A stretch of DNA of 64,000 nucleotides from Populus alba (taxonomy: Eukaryota; Streptophyta; Magnoliopsida; Malpighiales; Salicaceae): contig NC_133301.1 of the NCBI RefSeq assembly GCF_005239225.2, forward strand, positions 6,721,157 through 6,785,156. The letters run 5' to 3'. Position 1 is the stretch's first letter. Each line of letters opens with the position of its first letter. Below, piece after piece: positions 11,020 to 22,459 of the stretch. Both the position numbers and the translations under genes were made by a program. The notes beneath the pieces were generated by a model. It was not told the DNA's origin, did no database searches, and worked only from the letters and a program-made list of their open reading frames with translations.

Positions 11020-12938
11020 TGATACGATCCAGGCAAGGTCAAATTCAGATTTTGATGTAAAATGCGTAACTATCTAGTTTTACGGAAATAGTCATAATTC
11101 TCAATCCTATCGTTTGGATCGGGCTGAAAAAGTTTACGTGGAGACTCCTGACATGTTTCGTACCTTGGGTTAAAAATATCATCTCATTGGAGTTTTGGCA
11201 AGGCATCCAAACACGGGTCAACAAAGGCTGTACGGGTTTTGTTATTTACTTCCTTTTGACTTGTGGACTTCCTATTTGGCTAGGATTCTTTTCCTAAAAG
11301 GATGCGGCAGCTTATTTTGGGAATCTCCTAATTCTACAAAGATCTTTAATGGGCTACAACATAGTTTCCAAGTGTGGCAAGGATTCATAAATGTTTCAGA
11401 ATCCTTTTCTTACAAGGATTCCTTATTCATCCTAGCTACAAAAAGGAAAGAAGATTTCACAACTAATTCTACCTTCAGATTTGATTCTCCTAGCTTATAT
11501 AGGACTTATAAAGGGCTACAAATCTGATCCTATCATATTTAGGATATTAAATTCGGATTTATTTATTTTATTGTTATTTTCTTCTTAGTTTAGGGTTTAT
11601 TTACATTATTTGGGTTTAATTGTAAGTGGGCATCATATAAGTCCACATAAGGGGTCCATTAGGGTTTATTTTAGTTTGCAGTCACTATAAATAAGGGCAT
11701 AACCAGACATGTAAGGAAGACAATTCAGATTAATAAAACTTCTTGTTTGCTGCACTTTGTGTATGTGTGTTGGTGAGATAATCTCCCTTCCATGGTTCTC
11801 TAAATAACTGAAAACGACTTATCGAAGAACAACTGTGATACGGTTCAGCCCTGTGATACGACCCAAGTAAGGTCAGATTCGGATTTTGGCGTAAAAAGCG
11901 CAACAGTCATAATTCTCTATCTGACCGTTGGATCGGGCTAATTTTTTATGTGGACTCTCCAGACATATCTTGCTACCTTGGAGTTCGGGAAGGCACCCCA
12001 ATACTGGTCAACAGAGGCTGTACGGATTTTGTTATTTACTTCCATTTGACTTGTGGACTTCCTATTTGATTAGGATTCTTTTCCTCCAAGGATGTGGGAG
12101 CTGGTTTTGGGAATTTCCTAGTTCCACAAGGATCTTTAATGAGTTGCAATATAATCTCCTAGTGTGGCAAGGATTCATTAATGTTTCAGAATCCTTTTCT
12201 TATAAGGATTCCTTATTCATCCTGGCTACACAAGGAAAGAAGGGCTGGTGGTATTTAATGACAAGTTACTTATTTTTATTATTTTCTTTCATGTTTGGGC
12301 TTAATTAATAGTTTGTTTTCAGCTAGGATCCAAGGTTTGTTTGGATCAGGTTATGGGCTTTTTAGTTTAGGGTTTTGGGCCAGTTTTGAGTGGACCTCAT
12401 ATAAGTCCACATAAGAGGTCCATTAGGGTTAATTTTTCAAGAACTATTTAAACTCATGTAAGCCACAATTTCGGCAGCTTTGATGATTATTATTCTGAAT
12501 TTTTCAGTTTTAACGTGTGAGAGTGATTCTTGCATTCTTCAGTTCTTAAACGAACTGAATCTGACTTATCAAAGATTAACTGGCTTCGTGGCGTCATTCT
12601 ACTCATTCCAATAGTGTTGGTGCCTTGGGGCAGGTTTCCATTGTGTCACACTCCTATCGGATCTATTTCGGCTTTCCGGGATAAGATCTCAATCTTGATT
12701 GTGGGTTGCGTGACCACGTGATCACGAGGTTCGCATCAAACTGTCTTCGTGGTGTCATCATATTTCTCATTCGCGAATCAATATTCGTTGGGTGGGGGTC
12801 TCCGTTTTCAATAGTGCTGGTGCCTAGGTACAAGTTATCTTTGTGTCATACTCCTATCAAACCTGATTTACTTGGCTTTCGGGAATTGGTGTCCTTATGT
12901 GTGGGTTGCGTGACCATGTGATCACGAGGTTCGCATTA
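11020..12938 (+). mobile_element. LTR2 (plus), split by a nested LTR1b
   Basis: It starts TGATACGATCC at 11020 and ends CGCATTA at 12938, a decayed CATCA. A primer site and leader follow, so it acted as a 5' LTR. Removing the nested LTR at 11836-12738 and one copy of its duplication gives about 1.01 kb, like other LTR2 copies. The polyprotein-tail frame is open from the HPNTGQQRLYG region to about 11527. The 5' flank is TGGTA. The matching flank at the other end is not found because the far side runs into an assembly gap. Confidence 0.88.
11836..12738 (+). mobile_element. Solo LTR1b (903 bp) nested in LTR2
   Basis: The ends are TGATACGGTTCAGCC...GAGGTTCGCATCA. The 5-bp duplication AACTG is at 11831-11835 and 12739-12743. 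The host LTR2 sequence CTTATCGAAGAACAACTG/TCTTCGTGG resumes exactly after it. The sense strand carries the LTR1b version of the polyprotein tail (HPNTGQQRLYGFCYLLPFD...YLFLLFSFMFGLN). Confidence 0.95.
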
Positions 12939-12940
12939 TT

Positions 12941-12952
12941 TGGTATCAAAGC
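12941..12952 (+). promoter_or_regulatory. Primer-binding site (initiator-Met tRNA type)
   Basis: TGGTATCAAAGC lies two bases after the LTR2 end. It matches the plant consensus TGGTATCAGAGC except for one base. It would prime minus-strand cDNA synthesis. Confidence 0.8.
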
Positions 12953-14724
12953 TTGGCTCCATTAATCAGGTTATATCCTTCTGAAATTTTCGTTCTTGTT
13001 GTTTCCGCAAATATTCCTTAGTGTCCAATTTCTTCTTCTCCTTGATTTTGCAGCATATTAAAAAAAAATTAGTTATTTTGTTTAGTTACAGTCCAAAATA
13101 TATCAGTAGAAGAAAAAATACAAAAAAAGAAAAAAAAATCGTTCAAAAACATGTTTATTGGTTTTAAGGCGTAGAAAACTTAACAAGGGCAAATTGGACC
13201 AAATCAACTCGGAATTAGCTCAAATTTGATACACTCATTACTGGGACCCTAATCGCACCACATATTGATTTTGGGGTCAATTGGATATCGTTTGCTTTGG
13301 GTTTCAAATTCAGGTCTAATTAGGTCTGATTCATAACGTTTTTCTGTCAGTCTATCAAACCTTATCATAAATTGCTCAAATTTCATATTCTGTCTATTTG
13401 GGTTGGTAGAGCACTATATCTGAAATTTTAGCTCAATTGGACATCATTGACTTTAGGTTCCAGATTCAGACTTGACTTGTCGTAAACGAGTTTGTTTTGC
13501 GTCAAGTTTTGAAATTCGCTTTCTTTCTATTGTTTTCATTTTTTTTTTCTGTTGCATATTTGGGTGTTGTTTCATCATATTTTGCATATTTCGTTTCTAT
13601 TGTTATTCGAGTCTTCAGTTTCGTTTGTATTTTGGATATACTCGCTTGCTACTCGCGAGACTATCATCTCAGTTTCGTTTTTGCTTGTTTTCTGGTTTTT
13701 ATTGCTTCTTGAGTCATATATATATTTGGATTGCGCTGCCAAGTTGGTTTTAGTACCTTCAAATATTGGTTAGTGGGTAAAAAAAAAATATCCCCATCGC
13801 TCCTGTTTCACTCAAAACCCTTAATATCCTAAAATCGCACACCTCTCGTCTAACCTTTTTGTGGTTCTTACAGAACTGAAACCAACACCAAATAGAACCA
13901 ATTTTAGCAACGCAATCCAAATATGTATATATGACTCAAGAAGCAAAAAAACCAGAAAACAAGAAAAAACAAAATTGTGATGATTGTCTCACGAGTAGCA
14001 AGCGAATCTATCTGAAATACAAACAAAACTGAAGACTCGAATAAAAATTGAAAAGAAATATGCAAAATATGATGAAACGGCACCTAAATAAGTCGGATAT
14101 GTTGAACATATACTGCAAGGAATGAAAATAACAGAAAGAAAGTGAATTTTAAAAGTTGACGCAAAACAGACTTGTTTACGACGAGTTAAGCCGAATCTAG
14201 AACCTAAAGTCAATGATGTCCAATTAAGCTAAAATTTCAGATATAGTGCTCTACCAACCCAAATAGACAGAATATGAAATTTCAGCAATATAAAATTTGA
14301 TAAGGCTTGATAGACTGACGCAAAAACGTTATGAATTAGACCTAATTAGACCTGAATTTGAAACCCAAAGCAAACGATATCCAATTGACCCCAAAATAAA
14401 TATATGGTGCGATTAGGGTCCCACTAATAACATAATCAAATTTGAGCTCATTCCAAGTTGATTTGGTCAAATGTTCCTTTGTTTAGTTTTCTGCGGTAGA
14501 AACAAACGAATGCGTTTTTGAATGACTTTTTTTTTATACCACTGATATATTTTGGTTAGGAACCAAACGAAATAACTTTTTTTTTTTTCCTGATATGATA
14601 CCAAATCAAGAGAAGAAGAAATTGGACAGTAAGGAATTTTTTTTTTTTTTTGCGAAACAATAAGAAACGAAAATTTTACAGAAGGATATAACCTGATTAA
14701 TGGAGGCCAAGTCTCTGATACAAA
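12953..14724. repeat. Mirror-image retrotransposon leaders (tail-to-tail)
   Basis: From 12953 to about 13790 the sequence is the gypsy leader in plus orientation. From about 13860 to 14710 the same leader runs in minus orientation. Shared blocks include the sequence around ACGAGTTTGTTTTGCGTCAA (about 13483-13502) and its diverged complement near 14160-14185, and the block at 13208-13330 with its complement at 14340-14470. Only about 70 bp separates the arms. A degenerate primer-site complement precedes the minus-strand LTR at 14725. The short frames in this stretch are leader sequence, not genes. Confidence 0.8.
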
Positions 14725-15095
14725 TGATGCGAACCTCGTGGTCACGCAACCCACACGCAAAGACACCAATTCCTGGAAAGCCAAGTAAATCAGGTTTGAT
14801 AGGAGTGTGACACAAAAGATACTTGTACCTAGGCACAAGCATATTGGAAACGGAGACCCTCACCCAACGAATATTGATTTCGTGAACGAGAAGTATAAGG
14901 ATGACCTTATTAATATGAATTGTCTGACCTTACATGTCTGGTTATACCCTTATTTATAGTGACTGCAAACTAAAATAAACCCTAATGGACCCTTATGTGG
15001 ACTTATATGATGCCCACTTACAATTAAACCAAAATAATATAAATAAACCCTAACTAAGAAGAAAATAACAATAAAATAAATAAATCTGAATTTAA
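14725..15095 (-). mobile_element. LTR2 (minus), truncated by the assembly gap
   Basis: It starts TGATGCGAACCTCGTGGTCACGC, the complement of the LTR2 end. It continues with typical LTR2 sequence (CACCAATTCCTGGAAAGCC, CCCACCCAACGAATATTG) until the Ns begin. About 370 bp are visible, and a stretch between the two markers GATGACC and TTATTAATATG is missing compared with other copies. Confidence 0.85.
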
Positions 15096-15595
15096 NNNNN
15101 NNNNNNNNNNNNNNNNNNNNNNNNNNNNNNNNNNNNNNNNNNNNNNNNNNNNNNNNNNNNNNNNNNNNNNNNNNNNNNNNNNNNNNNNNNNNNNNNNNNN
15201 NNNNNNNNNNNNNNNNNNNNNNNNNNNNNNNNNNNNNNNNNNNNNNNNNNNNNNNNNNNNNNNNNNNNNNNNNNNNNNNNNNNNNNNNNNNNNNNNNNNN
15301 NNNNNNNNNNNNNNNNNNNNNNNNNNNNNNNNNNNNNNNNNNNNNNNNNNNNNNNNNNNNNNNNNNNNNNNNNNNNNNNNNNNNNNNNNNNNNNNNNNNN
15401 NNNNNNNNNNNNNNNNNNNNNNNNNNNNNNNNNNNNNNNNNNNNNNNNNNNNNNNNNNNNNNNNNNNNNNNNNNNNNNNNNNNNNNNNNNNNNNNNNNNN
15501 NNNNNNNNNNNNNNNNNNNNNNNNNNNNNNNNNNNNNNNNNNNNNNNNNNNNNNNNNNNNNNNNNNNNNNNNNNNNNNNNNNNNNNNNNNNNNNN
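15096..15595. other. Assembly gap, 500 Ns
   Basis: Exactly 500 Ns, a typical fixed-size scaffold gap. The true length is unknown. It separates an LTR2 fragment from a reverse transcriptase fragment, so their order and linkage are inferred by the assembler. Confidence 0.99.
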
Positions 15596-16080
15596 ACTAA
15601 GTACATTCCGCAAATGATCAAGATGCTCATTTAAGTTCTTGCTATAGATCAAAATGTCATCAAAATACACAACAACAAACTTACCTATAAACGCACGCAA
15701 TACATGATTCATTAAACGCATAAACGTGCTAGGCGCGTTCGTAAGTCCAAACGACATGACTAACCATTCATACAAACCATGCTTAGTCTTAAATGCAGTT
15801 TTCCACTCATCACCTTCTTTCATCCTAATCTGATGGTACCCATTTTTTAGGTCAATCTTAAAGAAAATACATGATCCATGTAACTCATCTAGCATGTCAT
15901 CAAGCCTAGGAATAGGATGTTGATACTTTACCGTTATGTTATTGACGGCACGACAATCAACACACATCCTCCATGTTCCATCCTTTTTAGGCACAAGTAG
16001 CACTGGCACAGCACAAGGACTCATACTCTCACGAATGTACCCCTTCATCAGCAACTCATCTACTTGCCTTTAAAGCTCCT
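15596..16080 (-). pseudogene. Gypsy reverse transcriptase fragment
   Basis: The minus strand encodes [51 protein letters not shown], the catalytic YFDDILIYS and HLRNVLS. It is open for about 150 residues before the gap. A frame break lies near 16055-16070. The closest relatives in this window are the copies at 18591 (plus), 19876 (minus) and 32880 (plus). RNase H and integrase would lie in or beyond the gap. Confidence 0.9.
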
Positions 16081-17126
16081 TTGTCTCCTCGGGGTTGCTT
16101 CTATAGGCTGGACGGTTAGGAATCGAAAGCTCCGGGCACAAATTTGGTCATTTGATCAGGTTCAATCCCCTTAATGGTGGTTATTCCATTAGGGATGTCT
16201 TCAGGAAAAAACATCATCAAACCTCACTGCATCAAAGAAACAGCCACACTGAGAGTAGCAAAGAATCAAGATCGTTAGTGTTAAAAATAAGCCTCCTTAT
16301 ACACAAGTAAGATCATTGGCTTATTAGTGAAATGCAGATTTGATTTGAGATCCTTTTGCATAAAAATTAGGTTGTTTTCCTTTAATTTTTCCACACTACT
16401 ATCATCACACAAGCTTACTTTCTTCACTCCTCGGTTTTTACTACTCGACTCTCTTAACTGGTTTAATTAATGATTTAGGATTAGCCGAATCTAAATGGTT
16501 TTCTCTCACCATTGTCCTCACGCAATTTTCACTCTTCCCATCCTCACAAATTCTTTTTTTTTTTAATTTGATTTGATCATCATTTACACTTGTTTTGGAG
16601 AAAGAGGTACAAGAGTGATGGTTTTTACCATCCTTTACAATAGTGAACATATTTCTAAACCCATCATGCTAAAATCGCTTTCCGATCAAACTGCCATGGA
16701 CGTACCCAAAGTAAGTGACTAGCATGCATTGAGACTACATCACACAAAATCTCATCAGAATACTTCCCAATAACGCAAACGCAATCAAAACCTGCATTTT
16801 GCTTTAACCCTCACTTCACACACATTCATTCAACCATTGCAATCTATCCCAAAGGCCTCGTATGCTTAATAACACCTCATATTCAATATCTTCACAAGGG
16901 TATCACTAGCAACATTAGCACAATCTTTGCCACCTTCATCAATTATCATGCTACATACCAGATGAAACATGTTTGGATCAAGAACATGGACATTGAGTGT
17001 AAATATATTTCCCATTGCTGATCTACATCATCTTCTTGATTTGATCTACATCATCTTCTTTGATGGTTCAGCGCACGCCTTATAACCAAGGCCTCTCCCT
17101 CAACAGGATATGCAATCTCCTCATCA
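16081..17126 (-). pseudogene. Degenerate protease/linker region of the same gypsy element
   Basis: Pieces match the gag-pol linker of the better copy. FTIVKDGKNHHSC near 16600-16650 and DDQIKLK near 16570 correspond to the YTIVKDGKTITLVPLTPKQ and DDQIKLKSEHE regions at 32265-32360. Stops and indels are dense and no frame exceeds 70 codons. The gag C-terminal part is largely deleted before 17127. Confidence 0.65.
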
Positions 17127-17345
17127 CTACAATATCGGCCTTTCTCCACTCCTCCTTCTACTAATAACATTCTGGTCCCACCAAATCAGTGCATAATCTG
17201 TGAATTCGATGACAACCAATTTCACTTTCTTTGCCTCTAAGTAGTTATGGCAATCAAAAATCCAATCCACCTTTTTCTCCCACTCCAAATATGCCTCGGG
17301 ATCGTTTTTACCTTGAAAAGAAGGTATTTTCAGTTTGATAGAAAA
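17127..17345 (-). pseudogene. Gypsy gag fragment
   Basis: The frame encodes IKLKIPSFQGKNDPEAYLEW, KVDWIFDCHNY and YALIWWDQNVISRRR, the central retrotransposon gag domain also present at 22030 (minus) and 31010 (plus). Both tryptophans of LIWWDQ are present here, whereas the 31.2-kb copy has a stop at the first. Sequence upstream of this piece has been replaced by leader in the opposite orientation. Confidence 0.88.
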
Positions 17346-17777
17346 ACTAAACAAAGGAAAATTTTACCAAATCAACTCGAAATGAGCTCCAATTGAATTC
17401 TGTTACTACTGGGACCCTAATCACACCACATATTGATTTTGATAATTATATTACTGGGATCCTAATGGTTACTAGCTATATGTTGTTGAATAATTATGGT
17501 TAAAGAGGTTATAGAATAAGTATACTATTATTACAAAGATCGATATGCTCAAGGATTATATGGATATAATATATATTGATAAAACATGTTTGAGATTTGG
17601 AATTCATTACTTTAGAAGTTAGTGGAAGAAAAATAATTTGTCAATCATAGATTTTTATGTTAATTTTAAGATAAACAGACCAATATATAAAAATATTATA
17701 CACTTGAAGTGAGGGAAAAAAAGGGGATGGATAGTTTTGATACGATATCTATGAGAATGAGGTAAAACTCAAGGACG
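17346..17777. other. Leader scrap (plus) and AT-rich filler
   Basis: From 17346 to about 17440 the sequence matches the gypsy leader in plus orientation (ACTAAACAAAGGAAAATTT, GGGACCCTAATC, CACATATTGATTTTG). This is opposite to the adjacent gag fragment. The remaining ~340 bp are AT-rich with nothing recognisable. Confidence 0.6.
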
Positions 17778-18016
17778 ATAATGCAAACCTTGTGGTCATA
17801 TGGACACGCAACCCATACGCAAAGACATAAATTTATGAAAAGCCAAGTAAATCAAGTTTGATAGGAGTGTGACACAAAGATAACTTGTAAAACGAAAAAC
17901 CCCTACCCAACAAATATTGATTTGCGAACGAGAAGTACAAGGATGTCCCCATAAAGCCAACTGTTCTTTGATAAGTTGTTTTCATTTCTTTAGAGAACCA
18001 AGGAAGGGAGATTATT
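17778..18016 (-). mobile_element. LTR2 fragment
   Basis: It matches the CA-end third of LTR2 (GCGAACGAGAAGTA, GAACCAAGGAAGGGAGATTAT). The internal block around the GTACCTAGGCACC motif is deleted. It is cut at 18016 by the start of a Tat-type LTR. Confidence 0.8.
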
Positions 18017-18590
18017 GATTAGTACTTAAAAGTGCATTTTTATCAAGGCTTTATATCATCATTTTGCACTTGAAGTATTAATAACTCCTTAACTAAAACA
18101 TATTTAATAATATAGGATACCTTTAATTTATGTTAAATGTTCATCTTAAATGCAGGCCTATCACATAAATAAAAAGATTGATTGATGAGTTGAAGTACTG
18201 AAATTGAAAGGATAAAGAGAGGGCCAAACTTAGAAAAGAGATGTTGGTGCAGTCCAAACTGGAACACTGTTTGGTAATTGGGTCATATCTGGAGCTATAG
18301 ATCTCGGATTTAGGTTTGCTTTATATGGATGGAAAGGTAAGACATAGACCTACAACTTTCATATGGAGTTCAAGATTTAAAAATGTTGTTTTCAAGTCCA
18401 AATTATAGCAACAACGGAGAAGTCTGAATCTGTCCTGTAACCAAGACACTGTTCAGTATTTAGCCCATATCTCAAGTTCTAGAAGTCCAAATAACCTCAA
18501 TTGTTTTTTCCTGGAAAGATAAGACAATTTCCTATAACTTTCATGAGTATAGTTGGTTCCAATTAATGACCTCAATTGTTCATCTTAAAT
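18017..18590 (+). mobile_element. Tat-type LTR, 5' fragment
   Basis: It starts TGATTAGTACTTAAAAGTGC and follows the copy at 142 for about 550 bp, including GAAAAGAGATGTTGGTGCAGTCC. It then breaks off into gypsy reverse transcriptase sequence. A short duplicated scrap (GTTCATCTTAAATGCA) lies at the break. Confidence 0.8.
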
Positions 18591-19095
18591 GCAACCCCGA
18601 GGAGAAGATGGAGCTTTAAAGGCAAGTAGATGAGTTAATGATGAAGGGGTAGGGTACATTCGTGAGAGTATGAGTCCTTATGTTATTCCAGTGCTACTTG
18701 TGCCTAAAAAAGATGGAACATGGAGGATATGTGTCAATTGTCATGCTGTCAATAACATAACAGTAAAGTATCGGCATCCTATTCCTAGGCTTGATGACAT
18801 GCTAGATGAGCTATATGGATCATGTATTTTCTCTAAGATTGACTTAAAAAGTAGATACCATCAGATTAGGATGAAAGAGGGTGACAAGTGAAAAACTGCA
18901 TTTAAGACTAAGCATGGTTTGTATGAATAGTTAGTCATGCCATTTGGACTTATAAATACGCCTAGTATGTTTATGCGTTTAATGAATCATGTACTGTGTG
19001 CGTTTATAGGTAAGTTTGTTGTTGTGTATTTTGGTGACATCTTGATCTATAGCAAGAACTTAAATGAGCATCTTGATCATTTGCATAATGTATAG
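18591..19095 (+). pseudogene. Gypsy reverse transcriptase fragment, plus strand
   Basis: It encodes [18 protein letters not shown] sequence (here [19 protein letters not shown]), [15 protein letters not shown] and [19 protein letters not shown], then a stop at 18889. After it come [14 protein letters not shown] and a mutated catalytic box in which YFDD has become YFGD (near 19030). It ends abruptly at 19095 next to minus-strand RNase H/connection sequence. It is a dead, inverted relative of the copies on either side. Confidence 0.88.
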
Positions 19096-19875
19096 TGTAT
19101 TATAAATCAAATAACCATCCATCAAATAAAACTTACCAAAAGATGAATATCCACATGCATTATAAATCTCAGCAAAGTCAAAATCATTATCATACAATTC
19201 CTTCACATATTCAAAGCCTAACAATCTAGTAATCATGGTGTATTAAAGAACATACCTGAGCGAAAGTGCATCATCTACGATGTTTTCTTTGCCTTGCTTA
19301 TACTTGATTATGGAAGGAAAAGTTTCAATGAATTTTAACCCATTTTGCATTCCTCCTATTTAACCTACCTTGTCCTTTTAAATGTTTCAAGGACACATGA
19401 TCCGAATGGATTATGAACTCTTTTGGCCACAAGTAATGTTGTGATGTCTCACTACTCTTACCAATGCATAGAATTCTTTATCATAAGTGGCATAGTTCAA
19501 GGTCGCTCCAATTAACTTCTCACTGAAAATACGCAATAGGTCTCAGATCCTGTATCAAAACAACACCTATTCCCATTCCAGAGGCATCACATTCTATTTC
19601 AAATGCTTTTGTAAAGTCAGGTAAAGCCAAAAGAGGTGCAGAACATAATTTTCTCTTTTAAAAGAACAAAAGTCAATTCTTTGTTCCTCCCCCCATTTTA
19701 AACCCAACTGACTTTTTTTAACAACTTCATTCAACGGCGCAGCTATTGTACTGAAATCTTTCACAAAACACCTGTAAAAACTAGCTAACCCATGAAAACT
19801 CCTTACCTCACTTATCAATTTGAGTGTAGGCCAATCCCTGATGGCCTTAACTTTCTCCTCATCCATCTTGATACC
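19096..19875 (-). pseudogene. Gypsy RNase H and connection domain, degenerate (minus)
   Basis: Read on the minus strand, the segment from 19860 down encodes [36 protein letters not shown] and [10 protein letters not shown]. It then reaches a region homologous to RNase H (F.IECDASG.GIG.VL and a VADALSR-like end near 19255) with several stops. It ends at 19096 in sequence matching the integrase N-terminal lead-in. No integrase core follows: the element is cut at the inversion junction. Confidence 0.8.
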
Positions 19876-20460
19876 CTATGCAGTTACAACATAGTCAAGA
19901 AACACAATTTTTTCCATACAAAAGGCACACTTTTTAAGATTAGAATGCAATTTCTCACTACGTAACACATTAAGTACATTACGCAAATGATCAAGATGCT
20001 CAGTTAAGTTCTTGCTATATATCAAAATGTCATCAAAATACACAACCACAAACTTATGAATGCACGCTATGTTGTTGATGGCTCGACAATCAACACACAT
20101 CCTCCATATTCCATCCTTCTTTGGCACAAGTAGCACGGTTACAGCACACGGGCTCAATACTCTCACGAATGTAGCCCTTTTCCATCAGCTTATCAACTTG
20201 CCTTTGAAGCTCCTTCGTCTCCCCGGGATTGCTTCTATAGGCTGGTCAGTTAGGAATTGAAGCTCCGGGTACGAAATCAATTTGATGCTCTATCCCTCTC
20301 AATGGTGGTAATCCGCTAGGAGTATCATCAGGGAACACATCATCAAACTCCTGTAACAAAGAAATTGCAACACTAGGGACAATATGATCAAGATCATTAG
20401 TATTAAAGTAAGTCTCTTTGTACACAAGTAAAATCATTGTCTTGTTAGTGAAAAATACAG
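19876..20460 (-). pseudogene. Gypsy reverse transcriptase with internal deletion (minus)
   Basis: It encodes [15 protein letters not shown] and CVDCRAINNI, then jumps directly to [14 protein letters not shown]. About 75-80 residues of the fingers/palm present in the 33-kb copy are missing, with the break near 20058-20068. Downstream it has [13 protein letters not shown] sequence (here [20 protein letters not shown]). Upstream (20246-20437) lies the pre-RT linker with DDVFPDDTPSGLPPLRGIEHQ. Catalytically useless. Confidence 0.88.
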
Positions 20461-21190
20461 ATCTGACCTCACCCTCTCTAGCATAAAAATTGGGTTATTT
20501 CTTTAGTTTTTCCACACAATTTTCATCACACGCACTGACTTTCTTCACTCCTCTTGTCTTACCTCCACTCTCGGCCAGATTTGGGTGTTTTTGAGTTGTG
20601 CTCGAATGGTTTGATTTGTTTGGAGTGTTGGCCGAATATTTGCTTGTGTTTGGATGGGTGGCCGAATGAGTTGTAGTGGTTTGGGTTCTAGCCGAATCTG
20701 ATGGTCTTCTCTCCCCTTGTTCCTCACCTTGATTTTCTCTCCCCATCGCCTCATGCTCACTTTTTAGCTTTATTTGATTATCATACACTTGTTTGGGTGT
20801 AAGAGGTACAAGAGTGATGGTTTTACCATCTTTTACAATGGTATACCTATTTTTAACCCCATCATGAATTGCCTTCCTATCATATTGCCATGGTCTCCCC
20901 AACAAGATGTGACTTGCTTGCATTGGTACCACGTCGCACAGAACTTCTTCAACATATTTCCCAATCGAAAATGGAACCACAACCTGTTTAGTGACTTTCA
21001 CTTCACCACTATCATTCAGCCATTGCAATTTATATGGTTTAGCATGCTTAGCAGTACATAAATTTAGTTTACTAACAAGGGTGGCACTGCAAATATTAAC
21101 ATAGCTTCCATTATCTATAATTAAACCACACACCTTACTTTGTACATAACAACGCGTATGGAAGATCTCTCTTTGTTCATTAGTTTAATC
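20461..21190 (-). pseudogene. Gypsy aspartic protease and linker (minus)
   Basis: The frame from 21133 begins CGLIIDNGSYVNICS. The catalytic triplet is DNG where the 32-kb copy has DSG, so Ser/Thr is lost. It continues through SHILLGRPWQYDRKAIHDG and YTIVKDGKTITLVPLTPKQ, then a Thr/Ser/Asn-rich linker. The segment runs 212 codons without a stop and is one of the better preserved parts of this copy. Confidence 0.85.
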
Positions 21191-22459
21191 TTCCTTGACC
21201 TGAACCTGAAGTGTTCCCCTTATAACCAAGGACTCCTCAACCGGTAATGTGGCCCATCACTATCCTCCAATGGTGGCATGCCTTCACAATCAGATCTGTC
21301 ACTTTCAGATTCCACATCACCATTATCTCTAATCATCATGATTCTCTTGTTTGGACACTCTGAAGCATAATAATGTCCATGTCCCTGACACCTGAAACAT
21401 TTAACATCACGAGTACGTTTAGGTTGAGTTTCAGATTTACCTTTGGCATCAGTAAGGACATCAACTTTAGCCTTTGGTGGTTCAGTTCTAGAATGAACAA
21501 AGGATCTCGGTCGGACAGTACCCCTTCTCTTTAGATTCGGCTTCCAAGATGATGACGAACTTGAATTAAACGTTGACCGAGCATGCCCCTTCCTAAGTTG
21601 TCTCTCCACCTTCGTCGCTATGTGAACCATATCCTCTAGCTCCACATAGTGTTGTAGCTCAACCACATTAGCAATGTCCCGATTCAACCCATTAAGAAAT
21701 CTAGCCATGGTGGCTTCTCTATCCTTAACAACATTAGCCCGAATCATTGCTATCTCCATCTCTTTGTGATATTCATCTACTATCTTATAACCTTGATTCA
21801 GAACTTGGAGCTTCATATATAAGTCTCTATAATAGTGGTTTGGCACAAATCGTCTCCTCATTAAGACTTTCATCTCCTCCCAAGTCTAAACGGGTTGCTC
21901 CCCATTCCTCCTCCTACAGATCACAATCTGATCCCACCAAATCAATGCATACTCTATAAACTCAATTATCACCAATTTCACCTCTTTTTTTTTTTAATTT
22001 AGAATAGCTATGGCAATCAAAAATCCAATCTACCTTTTTCTCCCACTCCAAATAAGCCTTGGGATTGTTTTTACCTTGAAAGCTAGGAATTTTTAGTTTA
22101 ATGGTGTCCAAGTCCCCATCCATATCTTCATAAGTGTTCATGCCATGAAAATTCGCATTCCTCCTAGCCCTATTCAGTCCAGACCTGATTCTTAGGCCAG
22201 CTGATGTAAAATCATAGCCATCTTCACCCCCATCTGCGTTTTCATCAACAAACACTTTAAAATCATATCTGACATTTCGTGAGGCCATACAGACCGTATT
22301 TCCCCGGCGATCAGCCCCACTATTCTGTTGCTTTATCAAATTCACCTCATCTTTCAGATCCTTGTACGTCCTAGTCAACATCTCAAGTTGCTGGCCTATG
22401 GCTCGCAATTGGAAAGCTACATCAGCATTTTGTGTCGTTGATTCGTTGTTTTCAGACAT
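21191..22459 (-). pseudogene. Gypsy gag with zinc knuckle (minus)
   Basis: It starts MSENNESTTQNADVAFQLRA at 22459. A coiled-coil-like stretch (QLEMLTRTYKDLKDEVNLIKQ) and the gag core (KLKIPSFQGKNNPKAYLEW) follow. A poly(T) expansion near 21986-21998 (AAAAAAA on the sense strand) shifts the frame. The second half (21220-21873) has MKVLMRRRFVPNHYYRDLY and a CCHC knuckle, CFRCQGHGHYYASECPNK, with one extra Tyr in the C-X4-H spacing compared with the 31.7-kb copy. Confidence 0.9.

Noticed and set aside
11195..12308. LTR-internal frames (HPNTGQQRLYG...) as independent host genes
   Set aside because: The same frame recurs at the same place in every LTR1b/LTR2 copy and is in frame with pol through the purine tract. 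It is an element-encoded tail, not a separate gene.
13472..13773. Small Phe/Leu-rich membrane-like frames
   Set aside because: They lie in the T-rich untranslated leader, in three overlapping frames, with mirror copies on the other strand. They are not genes.
15596..16054. Endogenous pararetrovirus (caulimovirid) reverse transcriptase
   Set aside because: Linked gag with CCHC knuckle, LTRs with 5-bp duplications, an integrase in the sister copy and an initiator-Met primer site after an LTR all indicate Ty3/gypsy.
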